Positions 25,870 to 35,297 are shown, counted from the stretch's first letter. The stretch is 41,481 bases of DNA from Flavobacteriales bacterium (GCA_015665315.1 JADFAK010000007.1:1-41481); one strand, 5' to 3'. Made by a program: numbers and translations. Notes: generated by a model from the sequence alone, not told the origin.

Positions 25870-26982
25870 TTGGTACAAACATACTTTCCACAACGACTGT
25901 TGCCTGCGCGATACGATCGCTACCTTGCCTCTGGCTGGTTTCGTGGTTCTGTTATGTTATATAAAATGGACATGCTCTGTATAGATTCGAGCATCTATTC
26001 CGTTGTAAATATTCGTCTATCCCTGAATGGTTTTAAGTTTAAAAACAGACATGCGAAACTCATTCGTCGCAACGATAGAAAATTTAGCACACGAATTGGA
26101 AAAGTCGCACTAAATGCGCGAAAAGAGGAACTCTATCAATCGCATAAAAGTAGATTCAAAGGATTTATTCACTCAACCCTAAGCGAATATTTGGAGGCAG
26201 GTCGTGGTTTTACGGTCTTCAATACGCGGGAAGTATGCATCTATTCAGGGAAGGAACTTGTTGCTGTGAGTTACATCGATATAGGTGAAAAATCTGTAGC
26301 CAGTTTGCTTTGCTTATTTGACCGAGACTTTGCAAGTGCTAGCCTTGGAATTTACACCATGCTTAAGGAAATTGAGTACTGCCAAACCATGGGATTCAAG
26401 TTGTACTACCCAGGGTATATCCTAGACAATCAAGAGTCCTTCAATTACAAGTTATCACTGGGGTCAGTAGAATACTACAATGCCAATAAAAGATGGACTA
26501 GGCTTAACGATAGTTCAAATATACCGTCCCCAGCTTCAGTGTACAAAGAGGCCATGAATGAAGTAGGCTTTGCATTAAAGAATAAAGGAATCGAATACAG
26601 ACAATGGATTTACCCTTATTTCTCGATGGGTTATATGGGATTCTGGAATGTGGATTTTCTGAAGTACCCTCTTGTATTCGAAATATCGTTCGGCTTTGAC
26701 GGAAGTCCGCAATTGCTGCTATCCTTCGATGTAGAGCTGAATCAATATGTACTACTCACAACTCAAGTAGCTCATTCGCACGGACATCTCATCACCATGG
26801 AAATATCCAGTGAATTCCGGACCGAACATAACTACCTCCTACATTTGCTCAAAACAAATCAGGTATTCTGCAAGACCAAGAGCATCAAACAAATGGTACA
26901 TGTCATTCAAAGTATCGTGAACAGAGCGCCGGATTTTCAAGGCAGACAATCCCAATATTTAATAGAGTCGATTGAAGCCTAA
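25870..26982 (+). CDS. ATE/Bpt-like aminoacyl-tRNA-protein transferase, about 370 aa
   Basis: Related to arginyl- and leucyl-tRNA-protein transferases, which add an amino acid to protein N-termini in the N-degron pathway. Family features: PARYDRYLASGWFRGS near the start, RRNDRKF, and the GNAT-like core with GIYTMLKEIEYCQTMGFKLYYPGYI. The cysteines usual in the N-terminal domain (CxxC and a CC or CxxC pair) are reduced to one Cys in MLCIDSSIY, and the C-terminus extends about 120 residues beyond the core. The frame is open back to 25696, inside the ALDH gene. The conserved N-terminus fits the TTG at 25870. The ATG at 25954 would cut into the conserved part. It ends 8 bases from the convergent xth gene. 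Confidence 0.7.
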   Translation: MVQTYFPQRLLPARYDRYLASGWFRGSVMLYKMDMLCIDSSIYSVVNIRLSLNGFKFKNRHAKLIRRNDRKFSTRIGKVALNARKEELYQSHKSRFKGFIHSTLSEYLEAGRGFTVFNTREVCIYSGKELVAVSYIDIGEKSVASLLCLFDRDFASASLGIYTMLKEIEYCQTMGFKLYYPGYILDNQESFNYKLSLGSVEYYNANKRWTRLNDSSNIPSPASVYKEAMNEVGFALKNKGIEYRQWIYPYFSMGYMGFWNVDFLKYPLVFEISFGFDGSPQLLLSFDVELNQYVLLTTQVAHSHGHLITMEISSEFRTEHNYLLHLLKTNQVFCKTKSIKQMVHVIQSIVNRAPDFQGRQSQYLIESIEA

Positions 26983-26990
26983 GTATCTTG

Positions 26991-27755
26991 CTATAAATCT
27001 AACTCCAATCCGACAGGACAATGGTCAGAGCCTTCTACCTCATTGAGAATGAATGAATCTTTTACGCTGGCCATCATTCTTTCCGATGTTAGGCAATAAT
27101 CTATTCTCCAGCCTATATTCTTTTCTTTGGCTCCACCTCGTAAACTCCACCACGAATATTGCACCTCTTCGGGATATAGGTGCCGAAATGAATCCACAAA
27201 ACCACTACTTATCAAGGAAGACATCCCATCAATTTCTTTTTGAGTATAGCCTGAAGTTTTATTGTAATTAGGTTTTGGCCTTGCGAGATCAATAGCTTGA
27301 TGAGCGACATTGAGGTCGCCCACAATAATGGTGGGTTTTGTCTTGTCTAGCTCAACCAAATACTTCTGAAAATCAGCATCCCAACGTTCCCGATAATCCA
27401 ATCTCTTCATTCCACTTCCAGAATTCGGTACGTAGACATCAACTAAAAAGAAAGCATCAAACTCAACAGTTAGAACTCTACCTTCTTGATCATGTTCTTC
27501 AATTCCAATATCGGATTTGATCGATATTGGTTCGGTTTTGGACAGGATCGCCGTCCCACTATAACCTTTGCGCACCGCCGAATTCGAATATATATGCCAG
27601 CCACTTATTTCAGAGAGGGCTTCCTGAACCTGGTCGTCCTGAGCTTTGGTTTCCTGTAAACAAATCACGTCAGGATCCATTTCTTTGAGGCGGTCGGCAA
27701 ATCCCTTTTTCACACCTGCTCTTATACCGTTAACATTCCAAGAGATTATCTTCAT
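26991..27755 (-). CDS. xth: Exodeoxyribonuclease III, 254 aa
   Basis: An AP endonuclease and 3'-5' exonuclease of base excision repair. The ATG at 27755 (MKIISWNVNGIRAG) is chosen. The longer frame to 27803 adds 16 residues without homology. Motifs: WNVNGIRAG (Asn), CLQETKAQ (catalytic Glu), PNSGSGMKRLDYR, GDLNVAHQAIDLARP (Asp/Asn), GWRIDYCLTS and the closing GSDHCPVGLELDL with the Asp-His pair. The length matches the family. It faces the ATE-like gene end to end, with no visible hairpin between them, and the GT2 gene lies upstream on the same strand 82 bases away. Confidence 0.95.
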   Translation of the reverse strand: MKIISWNVNGIRAGVKKGFADRLKEMDPDVICLQETKAQDDQVQEALSEISGWHIYSNSAVRKGYSGTAILSKTEPISIKSDIGIEEHDQEGRVLTVEFDAFFLVDVYVPNSGSGMKRLDYRERWDADFQKYLVELDKTKPTIIVGDLNVAHQAIDLARPKPNYNKTSGYTQKEIDGMSSLISSGFVDSFRHLYPEEVQYSWWSLRGGAKEKNIGWRIDYCLTSERMMASVKDSFILNEVEGSDHCPVGLELDL

Positions 27756-27837
27756 CGCTCTATTTTTGAATTGGTAAATTAAGACAATACCTCCTGTGAA
27801 CACAAAATAAATGGTGACTAGTTATGGAACTGGCAGA

Positions 27838-29082
27838 CTATTGTCCACCGTATTCGAGTTTTCGAAAAGCATCAACCAATTTCTCACCGTTCATTTCCTT
27901 TGAGGCTATGATCTCGCGTCTTTGCAGAACAGTACTGGCGGCCAAAATGACGGGTATATTGGGATGGAAATGATCTCGTGAGTAGTGAAGATATTTCATT
28001 AACCGAAAAGCATTAAACCACCTAAAGAATCGTTTGGCATACGATTCTGGAGATGAGCTATTGGCAGCTATTTCTGCTCGAACTTCGGTCCATTTCACAC
28101 TTTCTAAATACGAGCTTATTGACTCCGGTAGACTGGCTGTTCTCATTTGCTCGCAGAGCTCCAATTCTAAAAAAACCTTCAAGTCATCAAAAGATGCTGG
28201 ATTATAGGTTGTAAGTTCTGCACCGTTGGCATCAAGGAACTCTTGAACAGCTTTACCTGTTCCAAACGGGACCCGATCTGAAGGTCGAGGAGAAGGAATT
28301 ACCCTGGTATTCGTCAACTCCGTGAAATTTCCTCGGGCAATAATCTTGTGTAAAAAATAAAAATCCTCGCCTGCCTTCCTCCTATTCATACCACCTTCTA
28401 ATTGGTAGTCGGCCCAACGCACAGCCATGGAACTTCCGACGGTTTGAAATGCATAAGGAAGTTCCAACCATTTTTGTTGCATGGTGTAATACCGCAAGTG
28501 CAATTCATATTGGGCAATTCCGTCGTACAAAGAGGAATCGTATTCAGAACCGCTCAAAGGATGCTCATAACGAATCGAACAACCCGGCGTCTTGCTATTT
28601 TGCGTAAAATGTGTCCTTATAGCGAGCAAATAATTACTATCGCACGCACTGTCGGCATCAAAGCAAACTATGACTCCATTCGTTTCTTGCGCACTTTCAA
28701 AACGCCAAGACGCCTCATCCATGGCAATTTTTCTGGCCAAACCAACTCCTGCATGCTTCTTTGGAAGATCTGTTTCATGGAGGACATGGAGAGTTAACCA
28801 GGATGGCAAGTGTTCCTTTAAGCTCCGTGCCGACTTAACTGAAAACTCATTCTGTTGTTTTATTTCTTCGGGCACATCGGCGTGAGCATTCACTACGACA
28901 ATTATTTCAACCAAACATCCTGGATCATCATTTGCCGATAGGCTAAGTAATGAAGCTTTTAAGTCGGGTTCATTGAAACATGGAATGGTCACTATTATCT
29001 CCGTTCCCGCATGCATAGGTTCTTGAATGCGGGGTGTACCATTGCCGTATTTCGACAAATAGCGACTTGTTTCAATCGTCAT
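27838..29082 (-). CDS. Family 2 glycosyltransferase, 414 aa
   Basis: A GT-A fold transferase of the GT2 family, which adds sugars to surface glycans or lipids. The N-terminal motif EIIVTIPCFNEPDLKASL starts the nucleotide-sugar fold near residue 28. FDADSACDSNYL is the DxD region and GEDFYFLHKI carries the later catalytic acid. No clear transmembrane helix is seen, so it is probably cytosolic or peripheral. It starts seven bases after the pdxH stop and is probably in one operon with it. The acceptor is unknown. This is a cooperating function only in a broad sense with the WbpM-like dehydratase at 33404. Confidence 0.85.
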   Translation of the reverse strand: MTIETSRYLSKYGNGTPRIQEPMHAGTEIIVTIPCFNEPDLKASLLSLSANDDPGCLVEIIVVVNAHADVPEEIKQQNEFSVKSARSLKEHLPSWLTLHVLHETDLPKKHAGVGLARKIAMDEASWRFESAQETNGVIVCFDADSACDSNYLLAIRTHFTQNSKTPGCSIRYEHPLSGSEYDSSLYDGIAQYELHLRYYTMQQKWLELPYAFQTVGSSMAVRWADYQLEGGMNRRKAGEDFYFLHKIIARGNFTELTNTRVIPSPRPSDRVPFGTGKAVQEFLDANGAELTTYNPASFDDLKVFLELELCEQMRTASLPESISSYLESVKWTEVRAEIAANSSSPESYAKRFFRWFNAFRLMKYLHYSRDHFHPNIPVILAASTVLQRREIIASKEMNGEKLVDAFRKLEYGGQ

Positions 29083-29088
29083 ACCTTC

Positions 29089-29739
29089 TCAGGGAGCTAA
29101 TCTTTCCATGAACCACTCAAAATCTGCCGACAATCGATAAACTATTCGATCGTGTAGTCTGTAAGGACGTCCTTGCCAAAATTCAAATCGATGTGGTGAA
29201 ATTTTGTAACCTCCCCAACCTTCTGGACGTGGCACATCTTGATCGGCAAATTGTTCTTGGTATTTGGCCAAATTTTCCTCTAAGGCCGCCCTGTCTTGGA
29301 TAACCGCACTTTGGACGGATGCCCATGCGGCTAGCTGACTCTCCCGAGGTCGCGACGCGAAATATTCGTCTGAATCCTCTGTACTCACTTTTTCGGCAAT
29401 TCCCGAAATACGTATTTGACGCTCCATTGAAGACCAATAAAAATTGGCACATACCTTGTTCGATAGAGCTAACTCCTTGCCTTTGGCCGAACCGTAATTT
29501 GTGAAAAAAGTCAATCCCAAATCCTTGGCATCGCGAAGTAAGACCACTCTCGCTTGTGGAAAGCCGTCGGCATCCAAGGTCGCTAGGTTAAACGCATTGT
29601 AATCAACCACACCGTCCTTCTGGGCCTCCTTCAACCAAGCATTGAACTGAACCCATGGATTGGCGTCGGCTTGGTCTTCTACAAATATCTTTCGACTGTA
29701 GTCCCTTCTATCGTTTTTTAAATTGTCTGTATTGCTCAT
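29089..29739 (-). CDS. pdxH: Pyridoxamine 5'-phosphate oxidase, 216 aa
   Basis: An FMN enzyme that oxidises pyridoxine or pyridoxamine 5'-phosphate to pyridoxal 5'-phosphate. Visible landmarks: DRRDYSRKIF near the start, PQARVVLLRDAKDLGLTFFTNYGSAKG (FMN-binding), RQIRISGIAEKV, the family block FASRPRESQLAAWAS and the C-terminal WGGYKISPHRFEFWQGRPYRLHDRI ending WFMERLAP. The length matches the family. It is first in a probable operon with the glycosyltransferase, whose start is seven bases beyond its stop. A box TAAACTTG (one mismatch) precedes it on the minus strand at 29773-29780. Confidence 0.96.
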   Translation of the reverse strand: MSNTDNLKNDRRDYSRKIFVEDQADANPWVQFNAWLKEAQKDGVVDYNAFNLATLDADGFPQARVVLLRDAKDLGLTFFTNYGSAKGKELALSNKVCANFYWSSMERQIRISGIAEKVSTEDSDEYFASRPRESQLAAWASVQSAVIQDRAALEENLAKYQEQFADQDVPRPEGWGGYKISPHRFEFWQGRPYRLHDRIVYRLSADFEWFMERLAP

Positions 29740-30090
29740 CTCGTGTCGTTGAAAAGTCCAGTTTGACTAATGCAAGTTTATAACTTATGGTCGGATCAAA
29801 GAATGATATTCGCCATTCAATTTAACGGAAAAAATCAAAATGCATCTTAGAGGTACGGATATCATAGGGTTTTGCACTTGAGAGCACGTTAAGTTCAAGT
29901 CAAGTATAAGACACTTAAATATTTCTGGATAAAAAAGTGTATACTTGCAGAGTCTATTCTGACAATTCATAATTTTCCATTTCTTTCTTGCCCTTTCGTG
30001 GACATTTCGAAGAAAAGAACATTCCCAAAATCTGATTACAATTGAAACCAAACCTTTTACAAGGAGAATCAGGACAAACAAATTCCATTT
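29740..30090. other. Divergent pdxH/rho intergenic region with promoter boxes
   Basis: 351 bases separate the divergent pdxH and rho genes. On the minus strand 29773-29780 reads TAAACTTG, preceded by TTTG 16 bases upstream, a plausible pdxH promoter. On the plus strand 29940-29947 reads TATACTTG, a one-mismatch -7 box that would give rho a leader of about 135 bases. No terminator hairpin is seen. A 144-codon minus frame here is a shadow of rho and its leader. Confidence 0.5.
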
Positions 30091-31869
30091 ATGTACGATA
30101 TTATTGAACTGAACGGCATGAAGGTTTCGGACCTTAGAGATGTAGCCAAAAAACTGGACATCAAGAAGGCCGAGAAACTCAAGAAACAAGATTTGATTTA
30201 CCAAATCTTGGATGAGCAAGCCATCAAACCGATTGCAAAACCGGAATCAAAGCCAGCCGCTCAGAAACCAGCTCCACGTCCGGCAAGGGCCGACAAAAAA
30301 GACGCTAGCGATGAGCCTGCCAAGGACAAAAAGCCAGAAGCAAAAGGAGACTCACCTGCCAAGAGCAGACCAGCTCCAAGAAAACGACCTAGGCCAGAAA
30401 CAACTTCCGATGACACAAAAAAGGAAGAAGTAAAAGCTGAAGACGGAGAGAAAGAAAGTCCTCGTCCTCCGCGCAGCGATAGCGACCGTCGGAATGATCG
30501 ACGAGATCGAGATCGCAAAAGAGAAGGTGACCGGAAAGACGGTGATCGAAAAGACAAAGATCGCAAGGACAACGAACGTAAAGACAACGATCGTAACAAG
30601 GACAACGATAGAAAAGACAATGATCGCGGAAGAGATCGTGGAAGAGATCGAAATGATCGAAACGAACGTCGATCGAATCAAAATCGCGGCAATGGCAACG
30701 GTAACAGCAATGACCGTCACCGCCGAGGTGCTCCAGATGAGCATGGATACAATTTTGACGGACTGATCAACTCTGAAGGGGTACTTGAAATTATGCAAGA
30801 CGGTTATGGTTTCTTGCGTTCTTCAGACTTTAACTACATCAACTCACCAGATGATGTATACGTTTCTCAATCGCAAATCAAACTTTTTGGATTGCAGACG
30901 GGAGATACCGTTATGGGATCTGTTCGTCCGCCAAAAGAAGGTGAGAAATACTTCCCTTTGATTAAAGTGGATATGATTAACGGCCGTGATCCAGCATTTG
31001 TGCGTGACCGTGTGCCTTTTCAATATTTAACGCCCCTTTTTCCTGATGAGCGTTTCAGATTGGCGGATAACAATCCAAACCTTTCGATGCGTATCATGGA
31101 CTTGTTTTCACCAATAGGCAAAGGACAACGTGGAATGCTTGTTTCGCAACCAAAGACGGGTAAAACGACCTTGCTTAAGGATGTAGCCAATGCCATTGCA
31201 AGCAATCACCCTGAGGTTTATTTGATTATTCTACTTATCGACGAACGTCCTGAGGAGGTAACTGATATGCGACGAAGTGTAAGAGCTGAAGTTGTTTCAT
31301 CAACATTCGACGAGCCAGCAGAACGCCACGTGAAAATCGCCAATATCGTTTTGGAAAAAGCGAAGCGCTTGGTTGAGTGTGGTCATGATGTGTGCATACT
31401 CCTTGACTCAATCACTCGATTGGCAAGAGCATACAATACAGTATCTCCAGCTTCAGGCAAAGTCTTAACGGGTGGTGTCGATGCGAATGCATTGCACAAA
31501 CCAAAACGTTTCTTTGGAGCGGCAAGAAATATCGAGAACGGTGGTTCACTCACCATCATTTCTACTGCACTTACCGAAACTGGTTCGAAAATGGACGAGG
31601 TGATTTTCGAGGAATTCAAAGGAACTGGAAACATGGAGCTTCAGTTGGATAGAAAAATATCTAACAGAAGAATTTATCCAGCAATTGATATTCTTTCGTC
31701 GGGAACAAGAAGAGAGGATCTTCTGATGGAAAAAGATGTGCTTCAACGCATCTGGATCTTGAGAAAACACCTTGCCGATATGAACCCAATCGAAGCAATG
31801 GAGTTTGTGAAAGACCGAATTCAAAATACAAAAGATAACAATGAGTTCCTTGTGTCTATGAACAGCTAA
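30091..31869 (+). CDS. rho: Transcription termination factor Rho with long charged insertion, 592 aa
   Basis: The hexameric RNA helicase that ends transcription. Residues 1-47 are the Rho N-terminal domain ([15 protein letters not shown]). Residues about 48-215 are a low-complexity, highly charged stretch made of Asp/Arg/Lys/Asn tetrads such as DRKD and ERKD, not present in the 419-residue E. coli protein. Residues about 220-295 are the RNA-binding domain ([17 protein letters not shown]). The ATPase domain has [13 protein letters not shown] (Walker A Lys358) and [16 protein letters not shown], then the [22 protein letters not shown] loop region. The insertion type is known from Bacteroidota Rho. 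It has its own promoter region and terminator. Genes downstream read in the same direction. Confidence 0.97.
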   Translation: MYDIIELNGMKVSDLRDVAKKLDIKKAEKLKKQDLIYQILDEQAIKPIAKPESKPAAQKPAPRPARADKKDASDEPAKDKKPEAKGDSPAKSRPAPRKRPRPETTSDDTKKEEVKAEDGEKESPRPPRSDSDRRNDRRDRDRKREGDRKDGDRKDKDRKDNERKDNDRNKDNDRKDNDRGRDRGRDRNDRNERRSNQNRGNGNGNSNDRHRRGAPDEHGYNFDGLINSEGVLEIMQDGYGFLRSSDFNYINSPDDVYVSQSQIKLFGLQTGDTVMGSVRPPKEGEKYFPLIKVDMINGRDPAFVRDRVPFQYLTPLFPDERFRLADNNPNLSMRIMDLFSPIGKGQRGMLVSQPKTGKTTLLKDVANAIASNHPEVYLIILLIDERPEEVTDMRRSVRAEVVSSTFDEPAERHVKIANIVLEKAKRLVECGHDVCILLDSITRLARAYNTVSPASGKVLTGGVDANALHKPKRFFGAARNIENGGSLTIISTALTETGSKMDEVIFEEFKGTGNMELQLDRKISNRRIYPAIDILSSGTRREDLLMEKDVLQRIWILRKHLADMNPIEAMEFVKDRIQNTKDNNEFLVSMNS

Positions 31870-31892
31870 GACATTTGACTCAAATAGATTTA

Positions 31893-31938
31893 TTCCGATT
31901 CTTCCGATTAAACCGCGAAGAATCGGAATTTTCTTTTT
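31893..31938 (+). terminator. Intrinsic terminator after rho
   Basis: A perfect 11-bp stem (ttccgattctt with aagaatcggaa) with a 14-base loop, followed by ttttctttttt. It separates rho from the DUF4199 promoter. Confidence 0.9.
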
Positions 31939-31956
31939 TACCCCTCCTAACTAAAG

Positions 31957-31964
31957 TACATTTG
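31957..31964 (+). promoter_or_regulatory. -7 box TACATTTG
   Basis: An exact TAnnTTTG match followed by C, 17 bases before the DUF4199 ATG at 31982. It implies a leader of only about 10 bases and probably drives porT as well. Confidence 0.6.
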
Positions 31965-31981
31965 CGTCATAATCGTTGTTT

Positions 31982-32536
31982 ATGAAAAAAGCTAGATCCA
32001 TAGCTCTTACGCTTGCACTGATTTGGATACTGGTCAAACTGGTATTCTTCTTTCTGGGCCGCTCGTCCTTCGGATATGAAGTGGGCGTCTTAGTGAACAT
32101 GTTGTTCATTCTAATTACCATTGCTGCAACACTGTGGTTCAAGTACAAAGAGGTGACGCTGGCCGATTCTACATTTTTGGACGACCTCAAAGATGGTATG
32201 AAACATGCCGGCATGTACATCATCATTGTTCTGGCCTTTACCTTCCTCTTCCTCAAAGTAATCGAACCCGATTTCCTCGAGAGCAAAGTTCGAGAAGGTG
32301 TTCAAGCCATGACTGAACATCTAGAGATTCCCGGGAATTTTGAAAAAATAAAAGCCGAAAGTCCGGCTCCGGACACAGTAACCAAGGAATATATTATTGA
32401 ACGTACAGAAGAGACTCGCCGACAACTTCTCAGTGTGGGAGTTACCATGTCACTGTCACTTTTTGCGCTATTTGCCGTATCCATGTTGTACGCAGTGCTC
32501 ACAACTTTACTTTTTCGAAAGGTTTTGTTGAAATGA
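31982..32536 (+). CDS. DUF4199-type membrane protein, 184 aa
   Basis: A small integral membrane protein with four hydrophobic segments (about residues 6-26, 36-54, 73-92 and 150-172) and a polar, periplasmic or cytosolic loop between the third and fourth. The pattern KYKEVTLADSTFLDDLKDGMKHAG matches the DUF4199 family found throughout Bacteroidota. Its function is unknown. The ATG at 31982 is used: the frame opens at a TTG at 31976, next to the promoter. Its stop overlaps the porT start by four bases (ATGA), so translation of the two is probably coupled. Confidence 0.75.
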   Translation: MKKARSIALTLALIWILVKLVFFFLGRSSFGYEVGVLVNMLFILITIAATLWFKYKEVTLADSTFLDDLKDGMKHAGMYIIIVLAFTFLFLKVIEPDFLESKVREGVQAMTEHLEIPGNFEKIKAESPAPDTVTKEYIIERTEETRRQLLSVGVTMSLSLFALFAVSMLYAVLTTLLFRKVLLK

Positions 32537-33336
32537 TTCGCGCTGCAATAATTGAAAACAAAGGACGTTTGCTAATTTTGAACCCATCGTCAAAACATAC
32601 TATTTTGAAATTGTCTCGGTACGTATTTCTTTTCCTCTGTCTCCTGCTCGCTGGCCAAGTTTCGGCTCAGCGCAACAAGTCTGGAGTTCGGAGCATGAAG
32701 AATTTGCCGACTTTCGACGATAAGAAATTCCATTTTGGCTTCTTGCTGAGTTTGAATTCTTCAGATTTCACCATCAGCTACAAGCCCCAGTTCGACTTTG
32801 CCGATTCGCTACAGTCCATCGAAAATGATCCACAGTCTGGATTCAACTTGGCCCTTTTGGCCTCCTTGGACATGCATAAAAACATTCGCCTACGCTTTAT
32901 TCCAGGACTTTCGTTCCAAGATCGCGGACTGAATTACTACTTTCTCGATGAAGAGGGAAAGACTGAAACGGTCTTTCGAAGGACCGAATCGGTTTACCTT
33001 GACCTTCCTTTGATGCTGAAATTGAGGACCAACAGACTTAGAAATTTCGCGGCTTATGCGTTGGTTGGAGGTAAGTATAGCATAGACATGCAAAGTCAGA
33101 AAGACGTCGACAACCAGGCCGAAGTCGACAAAATCTTACGTCTGAAAAAAACCGACTATTCCCTTGATGTAGGCGCAGGAGTAGATTTTTTCCTCCCCTA
33201 CTTCAAATTTGGGCTAGAGCTGAAAACGGCTATTGGCTTTCCGAATGTCCTAATTCAGGAGGATACACCATTTTCTACGCCTATTGAATCCCTCCGAACA
33301 CGTACGGTTATTTTCTCGCTCACTTTTGAAGGTTAG
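32533..33336 (+). CDS. porT: PorT-family outer-membrane beta-barrel protein, type IX secretion, 267 aa
   Basis: PorT (SprT) is an outer-membrane protein needed for type IX secretion and, in gliding flavobacteria, for motility. The mature part begins RSMKNLPTFDDKKFHFGF, the conserved PorT entry, and continues with barrel strands (FNLALLASLDMHKNIRLRFIP, KTDYSLDVGAGVDFF) ending FSLTFEG. The ATG at 32533 overlaps DUF4199. A TTG at 32605 would start at the signal peptide itself (LKLSRYVFLFLCLLLAGQVSAQ) and remains an alternative. It would serve secretion of the two FG-GAP proteins at 1830 and 7067. A generic outer-membrane beta-barrel is the fallback call. Confidence 0.78.
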   Translation: MIRAAIIENKGRLLILNPSSKHTILKLSRYVFLFLCLLLAGQVSAQRNKSGVRSMKNLPTFDDKKFHFGFLLSLNSSDFTISYKPQFDFADSLQSIENDPQSGFNLALLASLDMHKNIRLRFIPGLSFQDRGLNYYFLDEEGKTETVFRRTESVYLDLPLMLKLRTNRLRNFAAYALVGGKYSIDMQSQKDVDNQAEVDKILRLKKTDYSLDVGAGVDFFLPYFKFGLELKTAIGFPNVLIQEDTPFSTPIESLRTRTVIFSLTFEG

Positions 33337-33388
33337 CGCTTCGCGCAAATGAGAAAGGCCCGTCGTTCAATTCAGTCTGAATAACGTT

Positions 33389-33396
33389 TATATTTG
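33389..33396 (+). promoter_or_regulatory. Promoter box TATATTTG adjoining the dehydratase start
   Basis: An exact TAnnTTTG match that ends seven bases before the ATG at 33404. The start of transcription should fall at or within a few bases of the start codon. Confidence 0.62.
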
Positions 33397-33403
33397 GAGC
33401 CGA

Positions 33404-35278
33404 ATGTCATTTCTATTTTCTGGTAAACATACACCTCGCTGGGTCATCTTTCTGATAGATGTTACCGTGTGCGTCTTCGCTTTTGTCCTAGCCTATCTCA
33501 TTCGCTTTGAGTTCAAGCCCCCCGAAGATGAAATCGACTTGGCCATTTCCTTTATTGGAATTTTCCTCGCCGTGCGCGCTGGATCCTTTATCCTTGGAAA
33601 AACGTATGCGGGTATCATCAGGTATACGAGCACACAAGACTCCGTTCGAATTTTTACCGTAATTTCAGGTGGCACGATGTTATTTATTGCCATGAACCTG
33701 CTTAGGAATCGAGTTTTCGACCTCCCCTACTTTGTTCCTAACTCGATTCTTCTTATTGAATACTTGGCCTCGCTTTTTGCACTTATCGTGAGTCGAATCG
33801 CTGTAAAAGTACTTTACCTCGAACTAAAAACTCCGAGCAAGGCTAAAATGCGGGTTGTGATATTCGGCGCTGGTGAGAGCGGACGAATAACCAAACGAGC
33901 CTTTGACCAAGAAAACACCAGTGGAATTGAAGTGGTGGCATTTTTGGATGATGACAAAACCAAATCTGGAAAGAAACTTGAAGGAGTGAGCATTTATCAC
34001 TGGAGGAAAGCGGAAGAACTATTTGCCTCCGGTAAAGTAGACCAGATCATCATTAGCGTCCAAAACATCGAGAATTCACGGAAATCTGATATCATTGATG
34101 AGGCCCTGAAACACAATATTCAGGTGATGAATGTTCCGCCAGTACAGCAGTGGATCAACGGACAGCTTTCAGTCAAACAAATGCGCCAGATTCGCATTGA
34201 TGACTTGTTGGGTCGTGAGAGCATCCAACTGGATAGTGAAAATGTACGCCAGCAAATCAAAGGAAAGCGCGTGTTAATTACTGGGGCAGCAGGATCTATA
34301 GGCAGTGAGTTGGTACGACAAGTACTGGCTTACGAACCTTCCAAAGTATTTATATGCGACCAAGCTGAAACTCCACTTTTTGAGTTGGACGCCGAGCTAG
34401 TTAAAGAAGGACAAAAAGAACTCTACGAAGTAATAGTAGCCGATGTCCGCAATCGAGAGCGCATTCATCGTGTGTTTGAGCATTGCACTCCGGATATTGT
34501 GTACCACGCAGCGGCGTACAAGCATGTACCCTTGATGGAAGAGAATCCAAGCGAAGCCGTGCTTACGAATGTTCAGGGGACAGTGAATATGGTCGACAAA
34601 TCCCTGGAATTCAACGTGGAGAGATTTGTTTTTGTCTCAACCGACAAGGCTGTGAATCCGACCAATGTTATGGGAGCGACCAAACGCGTGGCTGAGCGAT
34701 ATATTAAACTGCGTACCTCCAAGGACAAGACGACTTTCATAACTACCCGTTTTGGCAACGTTTTGGGCTCGAATGGATCGGTCATTCCCCTATTTAGGAA
34801 ACAAATTGCCGAAGGAGGACCTGTTACAGTGACACATCAGGAAGTCACGCGATATTTTATGACTATTCCCGAGGCCGTGCAACTCGTTTTAGAAGCAGGA
34901 GCCATGGGAGAAGGAGGCGAAATATTTGTTTTCGACATGGGACAACGTGTCCGCATCATTGATTTGGCCAAGAACATGATCAAGTTGAGTGGCCTAGAAT
35001 TGGGAAAAGATATTGAGATAGAAACGGTAGGGTTGCGACCTGGTGAGAAGCTGCATGAAGAGCTTTTAAGTAACAAAGAGAACACCTTACCCACGCATCA
35101 CCCGAAAATCTTGCGGGCCAACCACACCGAACTTGATGATGGAGAATTGGAACAGCAGATAGCTGAGCTCGTGCACTCCTTTGCCCAACAAAACAACGAT
35201 CATTTGGTCAAGCTCATCAAACAATTGGTTCCTGAATTCCGCAGTCAGAACTCGACCTTTGAAAGGCTTGACTCTTAG
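33404..35278 (+). CDS. Membrane nucleotide-sugar 4,6-dehydratase, WbpM/CapD/FlaA1 family, 624 aa
   Basis: A polysaccharide biosynthesis enzyme that acts on a UDP-HexNAc at the inner face of the cytoplasmic membrane. About residues 13-135 hold four transmembrane helices. Residues 148-265 form a first Rossmann domain (VVIFGAGESGRITKRAF). From about 290 a second, short-chain dehydrogenase-like domain begins (VLITGAAGSIGSELVRQ). The catalytic block is STDKAVNPTNVMGATK, where the usual SYK triad is replaced by the Met-type seen in this family, followed by TTRFGNVLGSNGSV. GLRPGEKLHEELL lies near the end. It is monocistronic with a very short or absent leader. It supplies a precursor for O-antigen, capsule or glycosylation, and the exact sugar is not readable. 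Confidence 0.93.
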   Translation: MSFLFSGKHTPRWVIFLIDVTVCVFAFVLAYLIRFEFKPPEDEIDLAISFIGIFLAVRAGSFILGKTYAGIIRYTSTQDSVRIFTVISGGTMLFIAMNLLRNRVFDLPYFVPNSILLIEYLASLFALIVSRIAVKVLYLELKTPSKAKMRVVIFGAGESGRITKRAFDQENTSGIEVVAFLDDDKTKSGKKLEGVSIYHWRKAEELFASGKVDQIIISVQNIENSRKSDIIDEALKHNIQVMNVPPVQQWINGQLSVKQMRQIRIDDLLGRESIQLDSENVRQQIKGKRVLITGAAGSIGSELVRQVLAYEPSKVFICDQAETPLFELDAELVKEGQKELYEVIVADVRNRERIHRVFEHCTPDIVYHAAAYKHVPLMEENPSEAVLTNVQGTVNMVDKSLEFNVERFVFVSTDKAVNPTNVMGATKRVAERYIKLRTSKDKTTFITTRFGNVLGSNGSVIPLFRKQIAEGGPVTVTHQEVTRYFMTIPEAVQLVLEAGAMGEGGEIFVFDMGQRVRIIDLAKNMIKLSGLELGKDIEIETVGLRPGEKLHEELLSNKENTLPTHHPKILRANHTELDDGELEQQIAELVHSFAQQNNDHLVKLIKQLVPEFRSQNSTFERLDS

Positions 35279-35297
35279 TAATAGGACCTTTGTGAAC

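Noticed and set aside
29785-30219. 144-codon minus frame between pdxH and rho
   Set aside because: It overlaps the start of rho on the opposite strand and covers the promoter region.
30480-30720. Short-period repeats in rho considered as a CRISPR or satellite array
   Set aside because: They are codon-phased, irregular in length and encode a continuous reading frame within a recognised gene.
30261-30798. Two overlapping minus-strand frames opposite the rho insertion (Ser/Arg/Leu-rich and Ile/Val-rich)
   Set aside because: They are the reverse readings of the Asp/Arg/Lys/Asn codon repeats of rho and have no protein-like character.
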